A stretch of 64,000 bases of DNA from Tetrastigma voinierianum (lineage: Eukaryota > Streptophyta > Magnoliopsida > Vitales > Vitaceae): assembly GCA_016808115.1 (NCBI GenBank), contig JAEQBH010001505.1, positions 1 through 64,000 of the forward strand, given 5' to 3'. Positions 9,461 to 21,281 of this stretch are shown piece by piece. The first letter of the stretch is position 1. Each line of letters opens with the position of its first letter. The notes beneath the pieces are model-generated. The model was given only the letters and a program-made list of their open reading frames with translations, had not been told where the DNA came from and searched no databases. The position numbers and the translations under genes were made by a program.

Positions 9461-10765
9461 ATAAGAAGGAAATCTAGTAGTCCAGCCACCTTTCACGATT
9501 GGAAGAAGAAGGAGCTAAGTAAGAAATTCGGATAAATGATGATTTCCACGACCCGAGGAGCTCTTAACAGTGAATACAAAAAGCCGATCTGTGGTTTGTG
9601 GATTTGGTGAACGCAGTAACAGAGTGCCTCCCCAGGAATTTAGTTATCTGCAGAAGAAGAGATTTTTTGCACAATTGAAGCACTACACCCATCCTGTATA
9701 AGCATTGTGCTAACCAGGTGATAAGAAGATGTGTCCCATAAAAGGAAATAGAAAGTATTCTAACTCATTGTTACGCGCTAGCATGTGGGTGATTTGGGGA
9801 AATAGGAAATTCTTGAAAATTTCTTCAATCGAGTTCTGTTGGACTACCTTATTCAAGGATGCACACCACTTTGTGTCCTAATGGCAAATGTAAGAGATGG
9901 GAAGCATATCAAAGCGAGATGAACGCCTTTGCAACCTATTTTAGAGGTAGAGTTGTTTGATATCACGAGGGATGGATTTTTATGGGTCCTTTTCCTTCAT
10001 CTTTCGTGACCTAGCAAAATTTCTCTTGTGGTAGATTCACGTTTCCAAATGGGTGGAGGCCATACCTACGAACTAGAATGCCAAAGTGGTAGCAAGCTTT
10101 CTCGCGTCATATATTCACCGGTTCGAACTCGAGGGCATTGATCACAAATGGGGGAACACAGTTCTGTAACAAACTCATTGACAACGTGTTGAGGAAATAT
10201 GGTGTCCGGCATCAGACTGCACTTGCATACCACCCACAGACTAATGGCCAAGCAGAAGAAACGAATAGAGAAATCAAGTCTATCTTAGAGAAAACAGTCA
10301 ATAGCTCGAAGAAAGATTGGTCGAAAAAGATAGATGATGCGCTCTGGGCATATAGAACAACATTCAAGACACCATTAGGAATGTCACCATTCAGGCTAGT
10401 GTTCGGGAAAGCGTGTCACTTGCGAAGGTGGAGCATAAAGCATGCGAAGCGACTAGGCGGTTGAATATGAATGAGTAAGATGGCGGCGAGAGAAAGCATG
10501 TTGCGGCTTAGTGAATTAGAGGGAGTTCCTCGATAAGGCATCTGAAACCTTGAATAACATAAGGAAAAATGAAAGCTGTAGATAAATATATCATGAAGAA
10601 GTTTGAGGTGGGTCAAACGGGTCCTCTTATTTAACTCCTAACTCGGGCTCTAGGAAATTAAAGTCCGCGGTGGTCGGGACCATTTCTGCTGTGACTTCCG
10701 GGTTTTTCGTATGGAGGCGAGGTATACACCCGGGAAAGGAACCTTTAAAGTTAACACCGCAGCCC
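9461..10765 (+). pseudogene. Element A: Athila-type integrase, degenerate
   Basis: It continues from the RNase H. Seen: LYKHCANQVIRRCVP and a decayed HHCC zinc region (9,695-9,790), MGPFPSSF-like and SKWVEAIPT blocks (9,970-10,075), then a long open stretch at 10,138-10,464. That stretch has ITNGGTQFCN, YGVRHQTALAYHPQTNGQ, REIKSILEKTVN and DDALWAYRT. The usual Asp of (I)SDGGT is Asn here, so a metal-binding residue of the DDE triad is lost. The Glu after NGQA is kept. A C-terminal LKS.W.GPF...GTFKVN-type tail ends near 10,765. Confidence 0.88.
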
Positions 10766-12493
10766 GGTGAAGTCATACTTTAGGAAATGAGTCTCATGTA
10801 ATCAAGCAGGCCATCCGTTTGAGCACACCAAAATAGTGCAGGGAGTGCCGGTCTGGCAATCTCACAGGCATTGAGATTTCGAGGAAGTGGTAACGGCATT
10901 AAGCAAAGCTTGCTTAGTTGATAGAAGCGGCCAGGCTTTTTGATTTTTTTCTTTTCTTTTCGGATCATAGTTTAGAGTGTTTTTAGTTTTAGGCATGTTT
11001 TTTTGTTTCTTTTCGTAATCGAAATTTTCTTTTGTTTGTTTGATTTCAGGACCCAAGATAGAAGTGGCAGCGGAGAACTAGTTAAAGAAGCTCATTCCAG
11101 GAGTACGACAGGGTTTGAACTTCATTCAGGGAGTTTTCTCAGACTTAGAAAGTTTTGTAGAAATTTTTTGAATTTGACCCTCTCTGTAACGTCGCGGCAT
11201 TGGATGACAACGTCGCAATGTTGTTGTCATGTCTCGACGTCCCAACGTCGTGATGCTGAAAGAAGTCGAAATTCAACGAAGCCTCTATCCGCGTCGCTGA
11301 CCATTTGGTTTTTCAACGTCCGCGATGTTGGCATGCCACGTGTTGGAGCCCTCTCTGTAACGTCACAACGTTGGCCTCAACGTCGCGACGTCAAATTTCC
11401 ACATGCTCGGGAACGTCGCGACGTTAGATTTCAACGTCGCGACGTTGGCTTAAGTGACACTCGGGAACATCGCGACGTTGAAACTTCCGCATACGGGCAT
11501 TGCGACGTTGGCATTATAATCTCGGGAGGCGTGATGTTGAACCCGAGCGTCGCGATGTTTCCCTTTGTTTTTATGAACATAGTGTTGTTTCTTCTCATAT
11601 CATAAGCCCTAGAAAAGCCCTAACACACCTCCGATTTTTGCAAATACCCAGAAAACACATCCAGGCTTGTCCCACTGGTCCTAGGAATGCCCAAAATCCC
11701 TACGAACATCCCTAGATCCGCAAATCACTAGTGTCTACCTTCGTTTGGAGCCCCTACTCCTGTGAGTGAAGGCTCAAATTCACTTTGTAGTGAGTTATTT
11801 TTGTTTTTTTTAGCTCGTTTAGGCTAGTGAAGGCACCTTAGGAGTGGTTAGGGATAATAGCAGCCATAGGTTAGAGTCACGACCCCCATCTCAAAAGTGA
11901 AAACTAGGTGTTCGACAGTTTGCCTCAGTGACTTTTTGGGCAACCTCATTTGGGCAATTTGGTCAAAAGCGCATCCGCTGGTGTTAAGGAGTGCAGAGGC
12001 GAAGAGGTGAAAGCTTTGGCCGCCATCTCGAGCCCAGGCCACATGAGGTCTGCTTGATAATGGGAGTAAGGAAGCAGATGGGCTCAAAGGAGGTCGGGCA
12101 AGGGAGGAACTTCCTGGCATGATTCACGATCATGACAAATTTGTCAATGAAAGCGCGGCCGAAAAGTTCGGCCTCTTCTCGAAAATAGGTCGCCGTTAAG
12201 GAGAAGGGGTTTCACCACCTTATGACTTCTTTCGTAAAACAGTGCGAATAAGGGATGGGCGGGCTATGCCAGCCTCCTAGCCCGGCTGCCACCCAAAGTG
12301 TGAAGTGCGAGAGTTTCACGCTAATCCTCACCTCCATGTATTGAAAAGGTTTGGGATGCGGTGTTGGTGAACCCCCGGTCGCGAAGTCTATCAACGGTAC
12401 TATAACCTAGAGCAGATTAACCACGAGGGCCTATGATGAAGCATGAGCAGCAACTACCTCGAGGTCCTTAGGATGTTAACTTGATGGGCGGGA
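10766..12493 (+). other. Element A: spacer between pol and env-like ORF
   Basis: This is non-coding retroelement spacer. At 10,890-10,925 there is a decayed counterpart of the conserved Athila post-pol motif. A pyrimidine-rich run ending in tttcag (about 11,042-11,048) could be the splice acceptor for an env-type subgenomic RNA. The 200-codon open frame at 11,003-11,605 is a product of the CG-motif array it covers and has no recognisable domain. From 11,600 to 12,490 I see only degenerate sequence. Confidence 0.5.
11187..11556. repeat. AACGTCGCGACGTT palindrome array (element A spacer)
   Basis: About twelve copies or close variants of the perfect 14-bp palindrome AACGTCGCGACGTT occur in 370 bp. 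Examples are near 11,380, 11,413, 11,431 and 11,466. Most variants change a CG to TG or CA. The same word recurs in the LTR of this element just upstream of its TATA box. Confidence 0.85.
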
Positions 12494-13169
12494 GTGAGTG
12501 GAAACTTAACGATTGAGGACATATTTATGCATGAGCCCAGCTTGTTTGGCTATATTCCTAAAGTATGGCATCACTTCATCACATCACGTCTCATTCCGAC
12601 GACTAATGTGTGTGAAGTGAAGGCCAAGAGAGCCCTGCTCAATTATGCCATTATCCAAGAGATTCCCTTTTTCGGGCACCCATGCCTTATTCTGATACCC
12701 TCATGTGAAACAGGTCGGGTACCCTTAGAGGATAATGAGGCTTAAGATATACGGAATCGAAGCTGATCATGGTTAAGTAAAGATAAACCGGGTGTACCCA
12801 GGCCGGAGGGGTGTACGACTCGGGAAATGGCACCTTACGGTGAGGATGTGCTTAGAGCATATCGATGCAGGTTTGGGATCCCCGTAAGAGCTGGGGAGGA
12901 AAATTTGGCGGGTCCTCCACCGACGCACGCCACGACCATTCCCGGAGGAGGACCCTATCAGTCCTTCCACTACACTAGAGGACCAAGTGTAGGACCTCAC
13001 TGCTCGATTTGAGTGCTTGCGGGATGAGACCAGGGCATAGAGTCCTCATCGAGCGGGATATGGATGCCCGTCAGTAGGCATACTGCAAGTCATGAACAAC
13101 TAGGTGACCATCCCCTCGCGTCGGCGGAGTCCCTCGGGATCGACACTTGACTCCTTGCCTTTCATGCCA
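12494..13169 (+). pseudogene. Element A: env-like / plant-transposon-domain ORF, interrupted by B
   Basis: An open stretch at 12,494-12,745 contains HHFITSRLIPTTNVCEVKAK followed by RALLNYAII. This matches the conserved core of the third ORF of Athila elements (env-like, also classed as a putative plant transposon protein). The function of this family is unknown; an envelope role has been proposed but not proven. The frame decays after 12,745 and the region ends at 13,174, where element B is inserted. Sequence resuming at 29,302 appears to be its continuation. Confidence 0.7.
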
Positions 13170-13174
13170 CCTCG
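13170..13174. repeat. Left target-site duplication of element B (CCTCG)
   Basis: CCTCG precedes the B LTR start and the same 5-mer occurs at 29,297-29,301 after the last recognisable base of B. Five bp is the usual Ty3/gypsy duplication length. Confidence 0.55.
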
Positions 13175-13370
13175 TGGAGTGTAAAAACTCATCTATTTTT
13201 AATCCATTTTTCTAGCATGTTTTTAATAGTTTAAGATCTATTTTTATGCCAAAATGTGGAATATTCATCAACTTTGTGTTTTGCAGGCAATCATTGAAAA
13301 ATAAGAGAATCCCAATAGAAAAGAAGCAATAAGAGAATAACAGTGATACGTATGCTTGCACAACATTTAT

Positions 13371-14545
13371 ATGTCGTAACACAAAATTCAAGCGAGCCCA
13401 GAAAAGGAACTATGTGCATGACAGCCAAATCTATGTCACGGCAAAGATTGAGTGCATGCTTCAGGTTAAAGAGCTTTCTAGGTCGCGGCCATTGCAAAGT
13501 TTTATCGCGCGGGGCAGAATATTTTCAAGAAGGTGTCGCGACAACCACACGAAATCTGTCAGCGACATACTTAAAGGTCAATGGTGAAGGAATTGTGTCG
13601 CAACATTATTTTTATATGTAACATAAAGTGAAGACTAATGGATGAACTCTATCACGACAAGAGATCGATACACATCGCCAGAAAATATCGAAAGGCAAAA
13701 CAAGTCCAGCTAAGATAATGGTTTTATGTTGCGACAAAGTTTCCATCATCAAGAGTCGCTCAAAATCGTAGCCATGACATAACAATCGAATTCACGAACC
13801 AGGGCAACCTGATCTTTATTGCGACAAAGATTATTTACGCTCGCGATAGACAAAACATGAAGAGTGAATTCCTGTGTGACACAAGATCTTGAAAGAAGTA
13901 ACCTGAAAAGTGGAAACAAAGAAACTTCTTGTTGCGACATAATCAAGAGTTCAGGCAAAACTTGTGTCACGACAAAGAAGTTTTTGTTACTCTGATAAAA
14001 GCGAAAGAATGATAAGAGATACGTCGCGACAAGAGAATGCGTGTGACGGAGATTGAAAGACTTAAGAATGGCCAAGGCAATTGTGTCACAACATATAACT
14101 CTATGTCGCAACAAACAACTCAACAAGTGACAAGAACCTAAGAAGAAAAGTTTGTCGCGACCAAAGAGTTTCTTGTCGTGATAGAAATTTGCTAAGGACT
14201 TAAAGAAATCTGCTTAGTGATGAGAGGCTGACTACGTAAGCGACAAAGTTACGGAGCTCAAAACAATTGTTTGTCGACAAGGAAAATTATGTAAGATAAA
14301 GCTTCAGAGACAAGACCATGAGGAAGATGGTGCAAATGGATTTGATGTCATGACCTGAGGCATTTACGTCGCGACGATAACAAGGCGCTAAAGGGTTTGT
14401 AATCGCGACATCAACAAAGTATGTCATAACACAAATCAAGAACAAGCCCAAAGAAAAGGTCACGACAAAAAAACAAGAAGCTACGACAAAGGAAGCGACA
14501 AAGATTGGAGGTTCTGTCGCGACATAACTTTCTATGTCACGACAA
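13371..14545. repeat. TGTCGCGACA palindrome array (element B U3)
   Basis: About 25 copies or one-step variants of the 10-bp palindrome TGTCGCGACA occur at roughly 20-80 bp spacing. Examples are near 13,533, 13,594, 13,962, 14,022, 14,154, 14,370 and 14,516. Variants are mainly TTGCGACA, TCGTGACA, TCACGACA and TCGCAACA. The array stops about 85 bp before the TATA box. Confidence 0.85.
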
Positions 14546-14627
14546 AGAGACCAATTTGGGCTAGAATTTTGGGGATCCACAATGCAATTAATGAAGTGGG
14601 AATGACATTGGAAACTGCTCATCTGAC

Positions 14628-14635
14628 TTATATAG
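14628..14635 (+). promoter_or_regulatory. TATA box of the element B LTR
   Basis: TTATATAG lies just downstream of the TCGCGA array and upstream of the AT-rich R/U5-like part, as expected for the LTR core promoter. The 3' LTR has lost this segment. Confidence 0.55.
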
Positions 14636-16017
14636 ACGTAATAAGCGCGACTTTCGTTGGCTCCAAAGATTTACGTTGATTTGAAGACTCTTGTACATTT
14701 TATTTTATTTTATTTTCCATTTAGTAGATTTAGCTTAGTATAGCTTTTATTTTTTAGTTTTCTTTAATTTTACGGATTTGGTATTGTCTTGAAGTGCAAC
14801 TTAGTGGTATTTCTTTTATAAATTCTTCTGTTCATTAACTGCTTGATTTAAATGGATGCTGGAAGGTTTCTAGAGTTCATTTATTTCAGTGAATTTTCCA
14901 AATCAGTTAGTCACTGATATGAGTAAACCATTTTTGAGAAGTTGAGCTCACTAGAAATGGGTCTTTTATGATAGTCATTTTGCTGCATAAGAAGGAAGGA
15001 AGGTTTAATAGAATTCTTGAATTTATTTGATTGGTATTGTTTATTAATTTACTTATTCTCAGTACTAGTACCGTGTACCCAATGCAAAGTACTATGTCTC
15101 ACTCTGATTTCCAGGAAGCCCTCTAAGTGACACAGAGATGGAGAATCCTGAGAGTGTAGAACAGTTCCTTATGGGTATGGTAGACTAATACTATGGAACT
15201 AATGAACTTTGAAAGATTACTCAGATAGATCACCAACTTACTTATAAGTTGAGATAGGTTGAATAGTATCTATCCTAATCCTTTCGAAGGTTTCTCCTTT
15301 TCGATGGGTGATTCTAATCCAGTGTGGCGAGATCTAATCAAGGAGATAGAGATTTGCATCAGAAGTGTAGGATGAGGTTTCAATCAAACTGGAGAAGGCT
15401 TGCAGATCCACGTCTATGGGGCAGAGTGCTTTAGTCCTAAGATGCAGTATGAGTACTAAAAGGAAAAATACTTGATTCTTAGAAAAGGGTTATATATTAC
15501 AAGTAATGATTAGAATCATGTCTCAAAAAATGAATATGAACCTTTAATGGAGTGAAAACATTGTTAAGGGAGAAATACAAACCATACTACCTTGCATCTT
15601 TGACAAACTTAGTTTTCCAATTGATGGTTGAGCTAAAAATTGAAATGATGCAGAAATTGATTATTATTAACTAATCCATATCCAGTTTTGTCTCACTCGG
15701 TGAATCCTAGTTCCCACTTTTATTAAACTTTACACTTGTATATTTAAGATATCAGTCTAGGACTACATTTAAGTCCTCTTATTATCATAACGGTGGAGTC
15801 CAAATAGTAATGATCTTTAGTAGTTGGGGTAATTAGTCTTTTGATTTATCATTTGTCCTTGTGGGAATGATATCTGGACTTTAAATATCCACTTTTATTA
15901 CTTATACGACCAATGCACTTGCAGTGATTGAGACCATAAACACAAATTTTAAATGAGTCATCTTACAAGAGAAAACAATTCCATTTTTTTATACATATGA
16001 AAAATGGTCTCAACAAG

Positions 16018-16042
16018 TTGATGCCATTGTTGCCTGGGATTA
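16018..16042 (+). other. Degenerate primer-binding site of element B (tRNA-Asp type)
   Basis: TTGATGCCATTGTTGCCTGG is a mutated form of the Athila post-LTR sequence TGGCGCCGTTGCCGGGGA, which is complementary to the 3' end of tRNA-Asp. A second phrase TTTTTTGGCGTCGTTTAGGGG at about 16,098-16,118 resembles it but is farther from the LTR end. Confidence 0.65.
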
Positions 16043-16336
16043 GGTAATATTCCTTTGGTAGTAGTGTCATAAATTTGCATATCTGATTTGGTCTATCGAG
16101 TTTTTTGGCGTCGTTTAGGGGATGAATGATACGTTTAAGAGATGTATTCTAACCAAAAGGGATTTACTAATTTGGACATTTTTCATTTTTATAATATTTT
16201 TTAGAAAATCACAAAAACGGTTTTAAAAGCAGTAGCTGAAGAAGCTACTGACATTTTTCTATGAGCATAAAGGAGATAATTGTTTCCCACAGGATTCATT
16301 TAATCTTACTGTGTTTCTATTTCAGGAAGATTTTGA

Positions 16337-16350
16337 ATGCATAGAAGATC
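16337..16350 (+). pseudogene. Element B gag, first codons before the element C insertion
   Basis: An ATG at 16,337 begins the gag frame. Fourteen bases later element C is inserted. Counting the AGATC duplication once, the frame continues in register into the gag sequence at 22,564, where a TAA follows almost at once. Confidence 0.55.
16346..16350. repeat. Left target-site duplication of element C (AGATC)
   Basis: AGATC immediately precedes the TG start of the left LTR and is repeated at 22,559-22,563 directly after the CA end of the right LTR. Confidence 0.92.
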
Positions 16351-17645
16351 TGAATAGTGCCCAAAAAGTGCTATTTTGGGCCCTATTTATTATAGGTTTT
16401 GAGTGCTTTTTGTGTGCTAATCATTCTAATTAACCCAATTTACACATTAAGGTCCTGTGGGAGGAGTGCGATCGCATTTTGGCAATTTTGCGAGTTTCGC
16501 ATGCGATTTATGCCAAAATTGTTGAAGGTCGATCAAAAACACGAAAGAATTCGAGTCAAACTCAACATTACAGATCAGAGACTAGAAGGAAAGAAGAGAG
16601 AAGAAAATACAAGGAAATTCGCGGCTACAAAATTGGCTTCTCTTTTGCACTAGTACCATCACACTTGCCCTTTGCCCTTGTTTGCATTTGACTTCCTGCT
16701 GCCCGTTTTTGCCTTTTGTTCCTCTTTGTTTTCTTCCCTTTTTTTTGGCCGATTGTAAGAATATTTAGGGAGGTTATTTTTGTAATATGGTAAAGGGGTT
16801 GGCTACAAAATCTGAGCCAAGCAACATTCTGAGCGAATAAAATTTCTGGGGCAAAGCTTTCGGCCGTTTTCTCTCCGGTTTCCGGCTTTTCTTTTCTCCC
16901 CTTTTCATTGCCAACACCCCTCTAAGGATGACAACTGGAGGATGTTTGGCTAGGCACTTCCTCCTTGAAGCGAGGAAGGCTCTTTGGGCGAACTCTGAAA
17001 GGTGCTTGTTGGTCCCTCTGTTTTCTTAACGCACATTTATGGGCATTTATGCTCCTAACCTTCAACTATAGGTTCAAATCTCTTAGGTGCGTCTTGATCG
17101 ACCCGGTATTTGGCAATCTTTTAGGGGTTCATTGGATGCTTAATACTAGATCGGTGATATTCATTAGTTGCCTCCCTGTTTGTTAATGTAAGATGAACAA
17201 GGAGGTAGTTTTCATGCGGGACCATGAATGTTCGTTCAGAATGTATCTTTGAGGGAAAATCATAGGGTTTAGTTTTAAAGAAATTAAATGAGATCCGAGT
17301 TCGGGAAATGACTATAGGTCATTTTCCCAGCCTTGAATCGCAGGGGACCCCTCTCAGTGAACTTTAGAACGAATCCGGTAGCGGGCAAGCGAGGAGTTCT
17401 CTTTTTACATTTTTTATTCATTTATTTTCATCCGCAACCCACCATACACCACTTGTTTTACCAAAACCTTAAAATCCAAACAAAATTCACCATTTTGACT
17501 TCACTCCAAATCATTTGTATGAAGAAAACCCATCACGTGTTGACCACCAGACATATCTTTACTTGATAGCTTGACTACGGCACGTGCAGGAGAATATAGG
17601 ATAAAAATTTTGTTGATTACGGATCACCTAACGTAGCACGAATCA
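16351..17645 (+). repeat. Element C 5' LTR
   Basis: It starts TGAATAGTGCCC and ends CACGAATCA. Near the start GCCCAAAA and TTTTGGGC form an inverted repeat (16,359-16,381). A perfect palindrome TCGCATGCGA lies at 16,497-16,506. It aligns along its whole length with 21,282-22,558. Open frames within it (for example 16,399-16,653) occur in LTR sequence and are not treated as genes. Confidence 0.93.
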
Positions 17646-18115
17646 AATGTGTAGATTCATAGGGATGGTGTAAGTGCATTTGGCCTGTGGAACACTTGTG
17701 ATCCCTCATCCTGAGTTTTGGTGAATTTCTTTTATATTTCATTGTCATTTTTTTACTTTCTTTTCATTTTCAAAAAAAAAAAAACCTTCGCTGGGGCTTG
17801 TTTTTGTGCCATATTTATCTTGCGAGGATTACATTTCGGTGAGTTTGAATTGTGACCAAATGGAAGAGGGAGAACAATCTGATAATGAAGCCTACGTGGA
17901 GAGAAACCACAGAGCGTACATGTGTGAGGGTATAGAAACGATGGATGAGTTCACCCCATATGGTAGTGCTTACAACCATAGTTGGGGGATCACACAAATT
18001 CCTCATGGGAACCAAGACCTCCACAATATTCACCTCCCGAACCTCCATAGTGTGCCCCACTTCTCAGCGACAACCCTGACCCCATCCCTATTGAACAAGC
18101 CATCCCGAACTTGAC
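17646..18115 (+). other. Element C internal region with a 102-codon ORF of unknown function
   Basis: An open frame at 17,806-18,114 encodes an acidic peptide (MPYLSCEDYISVS...). I do not recognise a domain and it lacks the zinc knuckle or core motifs of gag. It could be the remnant of an N-terminal gag or a chance frame. No clear tRNA primer site follows the LTR. Confidence 0.35.
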
Positions 18116-21100
18116 GAAACAAGTTGATATAATTTCATAGAGAACGAGGGCGTGTGTCGAAGCTAATCGGGAAAGCGGCTTCTGATGAGAGCTCCTTTGA
18201 ACAAGAAATTGGTTGGGTTCCAATGTGAAATTGATAAAAAATTGGGCATCTTGCGGGAATCCATCTCAAAGCTCACGTCCGGCTTGTTCATCAAAAGAAA
18301 GAAAGAGAAGATCCGAAAGGATGGTGCCAGTGACACTTAATGCGAAAGTGAGTGAACAGCATTACACCAGCGGGGAGCTTATAGAGAGAGTTTTTATTGA
18401 ATTATGAAGGGTTGGTTGAATCCTCAGATATGTGTGATGTTGTTTGTCCATGGGAGAAAAAAGAAGAAACCTCCCTAATGTTGGCTGAGGAGAGTAGCGG
18501 GAAAGAAATAGTGGAAGAGCCCCAAAAGCATGTCCTTCAACCAAGTCCCACGAGAATTCCAGACTGCCCTTGATGCGAGACCACCTACGACCCACTACCG
18601 GTGTACATATTGCCCACACTGTAGAAAACCCAAAACACACGGCACAACCACAAACCCATACCGGGTATGCTTGCTTTCGTCTGACATTCAAAGAGATTGA
18701 AGTGTACTTATACAGGACCCTTTGCCACTACATGCAGCGTAGCGGTCGCACATACACACGCATGGCATAGTGGTTGTTGGTGCGGTTCGGATTTGGAGCA
18801 CCGAAACCCCGGCATTTCTGAGCTCCTCCGGTTCAGCTGACCTCGAGCTAAGGAAGTGGTTTGGGAACAGTCTCCCACTTTTTGTTTAATTTTCTTATCC
18901 TTATTTTTTTATTGTATTTATTTTGATTTCGTTAATTTTTCTTCTTAGATTTTATCTAATTTTTCGTTAATTTATGTTTTTAAATCAATTTTTGCTTTTC
19001 TGCAATTTTTCCTAATTTTTCTTGTGTTAATTTTTGCAGTTTTTGTGCAAATTTTGAAGCATAAATGTAAATTTTGAAGCTTGGATTGAAGATCAGGGCA
19101 ATCTTAGCGTGAGGAATTTTTCGCAAGCTTAGAAAATTTCGCAAGCTTAAAATTTCGCAATCACAGTGAAATTCCTTGATCACAGCGAAATAGAAAATTT
19201 ATTTACGGGTGAGTACCCCATTGCTTCATGAAATTTCATTGCTTTGTAGTCCCAGCGAGATAGCGAAATTGAAAATTTGGGTAGAAACGATAAATTTAGC
19301 TAGCTAGCGAGAAATTTCGCTAACTGTGAAATTTTAGCTAGTAGAAAATGGCATGCAACGGTCGAACACTAAAGGACAAGCAGTATACAGTGTTTCCATT
19401 TTATTTTATTTTATTTTATATATATTTTATATGTTAAAAAAAAAAAAAACGTTTGTTTTTTTTATATATTATTGAATTTTCAAAAAATAAAAAATAAAAA
19501 TAATATTTATTTTAATTTTAAATTTTATATAAAAAAATCGTTTAAAAAAAAATGTCTCACAAAAAAATCGATTTGTTATTAAAAAAAAATTTATTAATGA
19601 CTATTTTTTATTTTATTTTATTTTATTATTATTTATTTTATTTTATTTTTCAAAAAAAAAAGAAAATAGAAAATTTAAGCTGAACATATGAAAATTTATA
19701 AACTATATTGAAAATTGTAAACATAGCGAAATTTTATTCATGTCCACTAACATAGACCATGAAATTTATTAACCTATGTGGCATTCTGTAACATAGAAGT
19801 ACACCGCTATGGGCCACACTTTTTAACCGAATTTTGTTTGTTATAAACTTTTTAATGGAACTCAGTTTTGGAAGGATCTTGAGCAGTCAGGAAACTGGAG
19901 TGTGGTTGAATATGGCTTAAAGGCGTTTTTTGGGATAATGTAGTATGTTTTAAAGAGTAACCAACACGTCGCTTCATATCTTTCTTCTTACTCTGTTTTG
20001 TTATTTTGGGAAACGACGTTGATCGGGATGCCGATGACTTGAGTCTTCCGTGGCGTTCATCTCATCAAGGTAGCGCTCTTCTATTTTCAATCGACCATTC
20101 CGGGTTGTACAGATGTTGGTTGGATGGGAAATTAATAGGTAACGTCTGCCGTTTTACATTAATATTGTTGAGACCGGTACGGCGTTGTTAACGACCCGGT
20201 TCCTTTCTAAGCGTGTGCTCTTCTGCGACTGCGCCGCACCAAGACGCGGTTAGTTTTGCCAAAGTTTGTGTCGTTTGCCCCCGACTCGCAGTTGAAAGTG
20301 AGCCGCGCGCGTCGGTCGTGTTGAATCAGGTTCCATGCCTAATTGGTGGATGATTAGTTTAATTCTTGTTGCTTTCAACATTTTTCTTACACTTCGGCTA
20401 TTACACAGAGCACATTAGGTTTCAATGATAGAAATTTGGCATGCGCAACCTCCTTTACTTTGCATAACCTACCACTAGTTTCATTGACTAGCCTTTAATA
20501 GGTTAAGGACCCATGTGGAAAGAAGGCCAATGCGTCTTCGAAAAAAAAAAAGAAAAGAAAAAGAAAAAGAAAAGAAAAGAATAAATATTGCAATGCTTTG
20601 CCTTGAAACCGAGCACGGTCCGAGGGGTATATGGCGAAAGCCTTTAAAGCCTGATTGCCACAAACCTTCAGCAGTTTGGGGCACGACTTAGTGCTCGCCA
20701 CATGGGTGGATAGGTGGAGTTGAGCAAGTTGTAGGTCTTTGGAGTCTCGAAATCATTCGAAGTCGAGGGTGAAACCTGAGTTAGTGGTCGAGAAAGATCC
20801 TCGCGACGGTGCCCTAAGCCTTAATTGGTTGGGGTCATGGTATATCCCGTTACATGGACTTTGGTGAGGTCGATTCTTACGACGTGCACCTACAACGCCA
20901 AAAGAATTGTGGAATAAGAGGTGGGTCTGATCTGTTGGGTTGGTTAGCAGGCTAGGTCGTGGTAGTAGCTAGGTTGGGGGAGAGTGCGGTTTTGCGGTTT
21001 GTGTTGGGCGATCAAATAAACGCCAGATTTTGGTGGAAGTTTGCAGTTGATTCACACCCGAAGGAGGCTCTTTTAATACTCAATTTGGCATGGCATTCAT

Positions 21101-21268
21101 TCTCTCATGATAGTCATGGACATGGCTTTGATGATTTTTACTTATGGTTAGGCATTATAAATTTCACAACCTTTTGAAATACCATTTTTGTGAAACGTTA
21201 TTTTTGTTATAGTTTTATATGTATTTTATTACTTTCTTTCTTTCATTGCTAAGGGACTAGCAATGTGT
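18116..21268. other. Element C internal non-coding region
   Basis: It contains a GGGAACAGTCTCCCAC phrase near 18,866 that occupies the place of the Athila post-pol motif GGGAGGCAACCCAAG. An AT-rich stretch follows (18,890-19,080 and 19,390-19,740, with several poly-A/T runs), then an array of TTTCGC/GCGAAA words at 19,110-19,350. A block at 20,600-20,870 (CCGAGCACGGTCCGAGG ... GGTGCCCTAAGCC) resembles the 3' non-coding DNA of element A at 29,970-30,170. No gene is recognised. Confidence 0.5.
19110..19350. repeat. TTTCGC / GCGAAA array in element C spacer
   Basis: The words AATTTCGCAAGCTTA (twice), AAATTTCGC, GCGAAATT and GCGAGAAATTTCGC recur in both orientations within 240 bp. The position (after the post-pol-like motif) matches that of the CG-motif arrays in elements A and B. 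Confidence 0.6.
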
Positions 21269-21281
21269 AGGTTGGGGGGTG
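21269..21281 (+). other. Polypurine tract of element C
   Basis: AGGTTGGGGGGTG lies directly before the TGATTAGTGCCC start of the 3' LTR. Confidence 0.8.

Larger units (their letters stand above)
13175..16015 (+). repeat. Element B 5' LTR (about 2.84 kb)
   Basis: It begins TGGAGTG (TGATGAAGTG in the 3' copy) and ends CAACA just before the primer site. The first 1.4 kb is U3-like and filled with TGTCGCGACA motifs. A TATA box follows at 14,628-14,635, then AT-rich R/U5 DNA. The left half matches the 3' LTR at 28,597-29,296. There is no coding sequence; frames such as 13,749-14,126 are shadows of the motif array. Confidence 0.8.

Noticed and set aside
11003..11605. Longest open frame of the window (200 codons), + strand
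   Set aside because: Its sequence is the translation of a CG-palindrome array in retroelement spacer, with no domain and no fit to the neighbouring Athila genes.
16098..16118. Alternative primer-binding site for element B
   Set aside because: TTTTTTGGCGTCGTTTAGGGG resembles the tRNA-Asp site but lies about 80 bp beyond the LTR end. The site at 16,018 directly follows the LTR and fits better.
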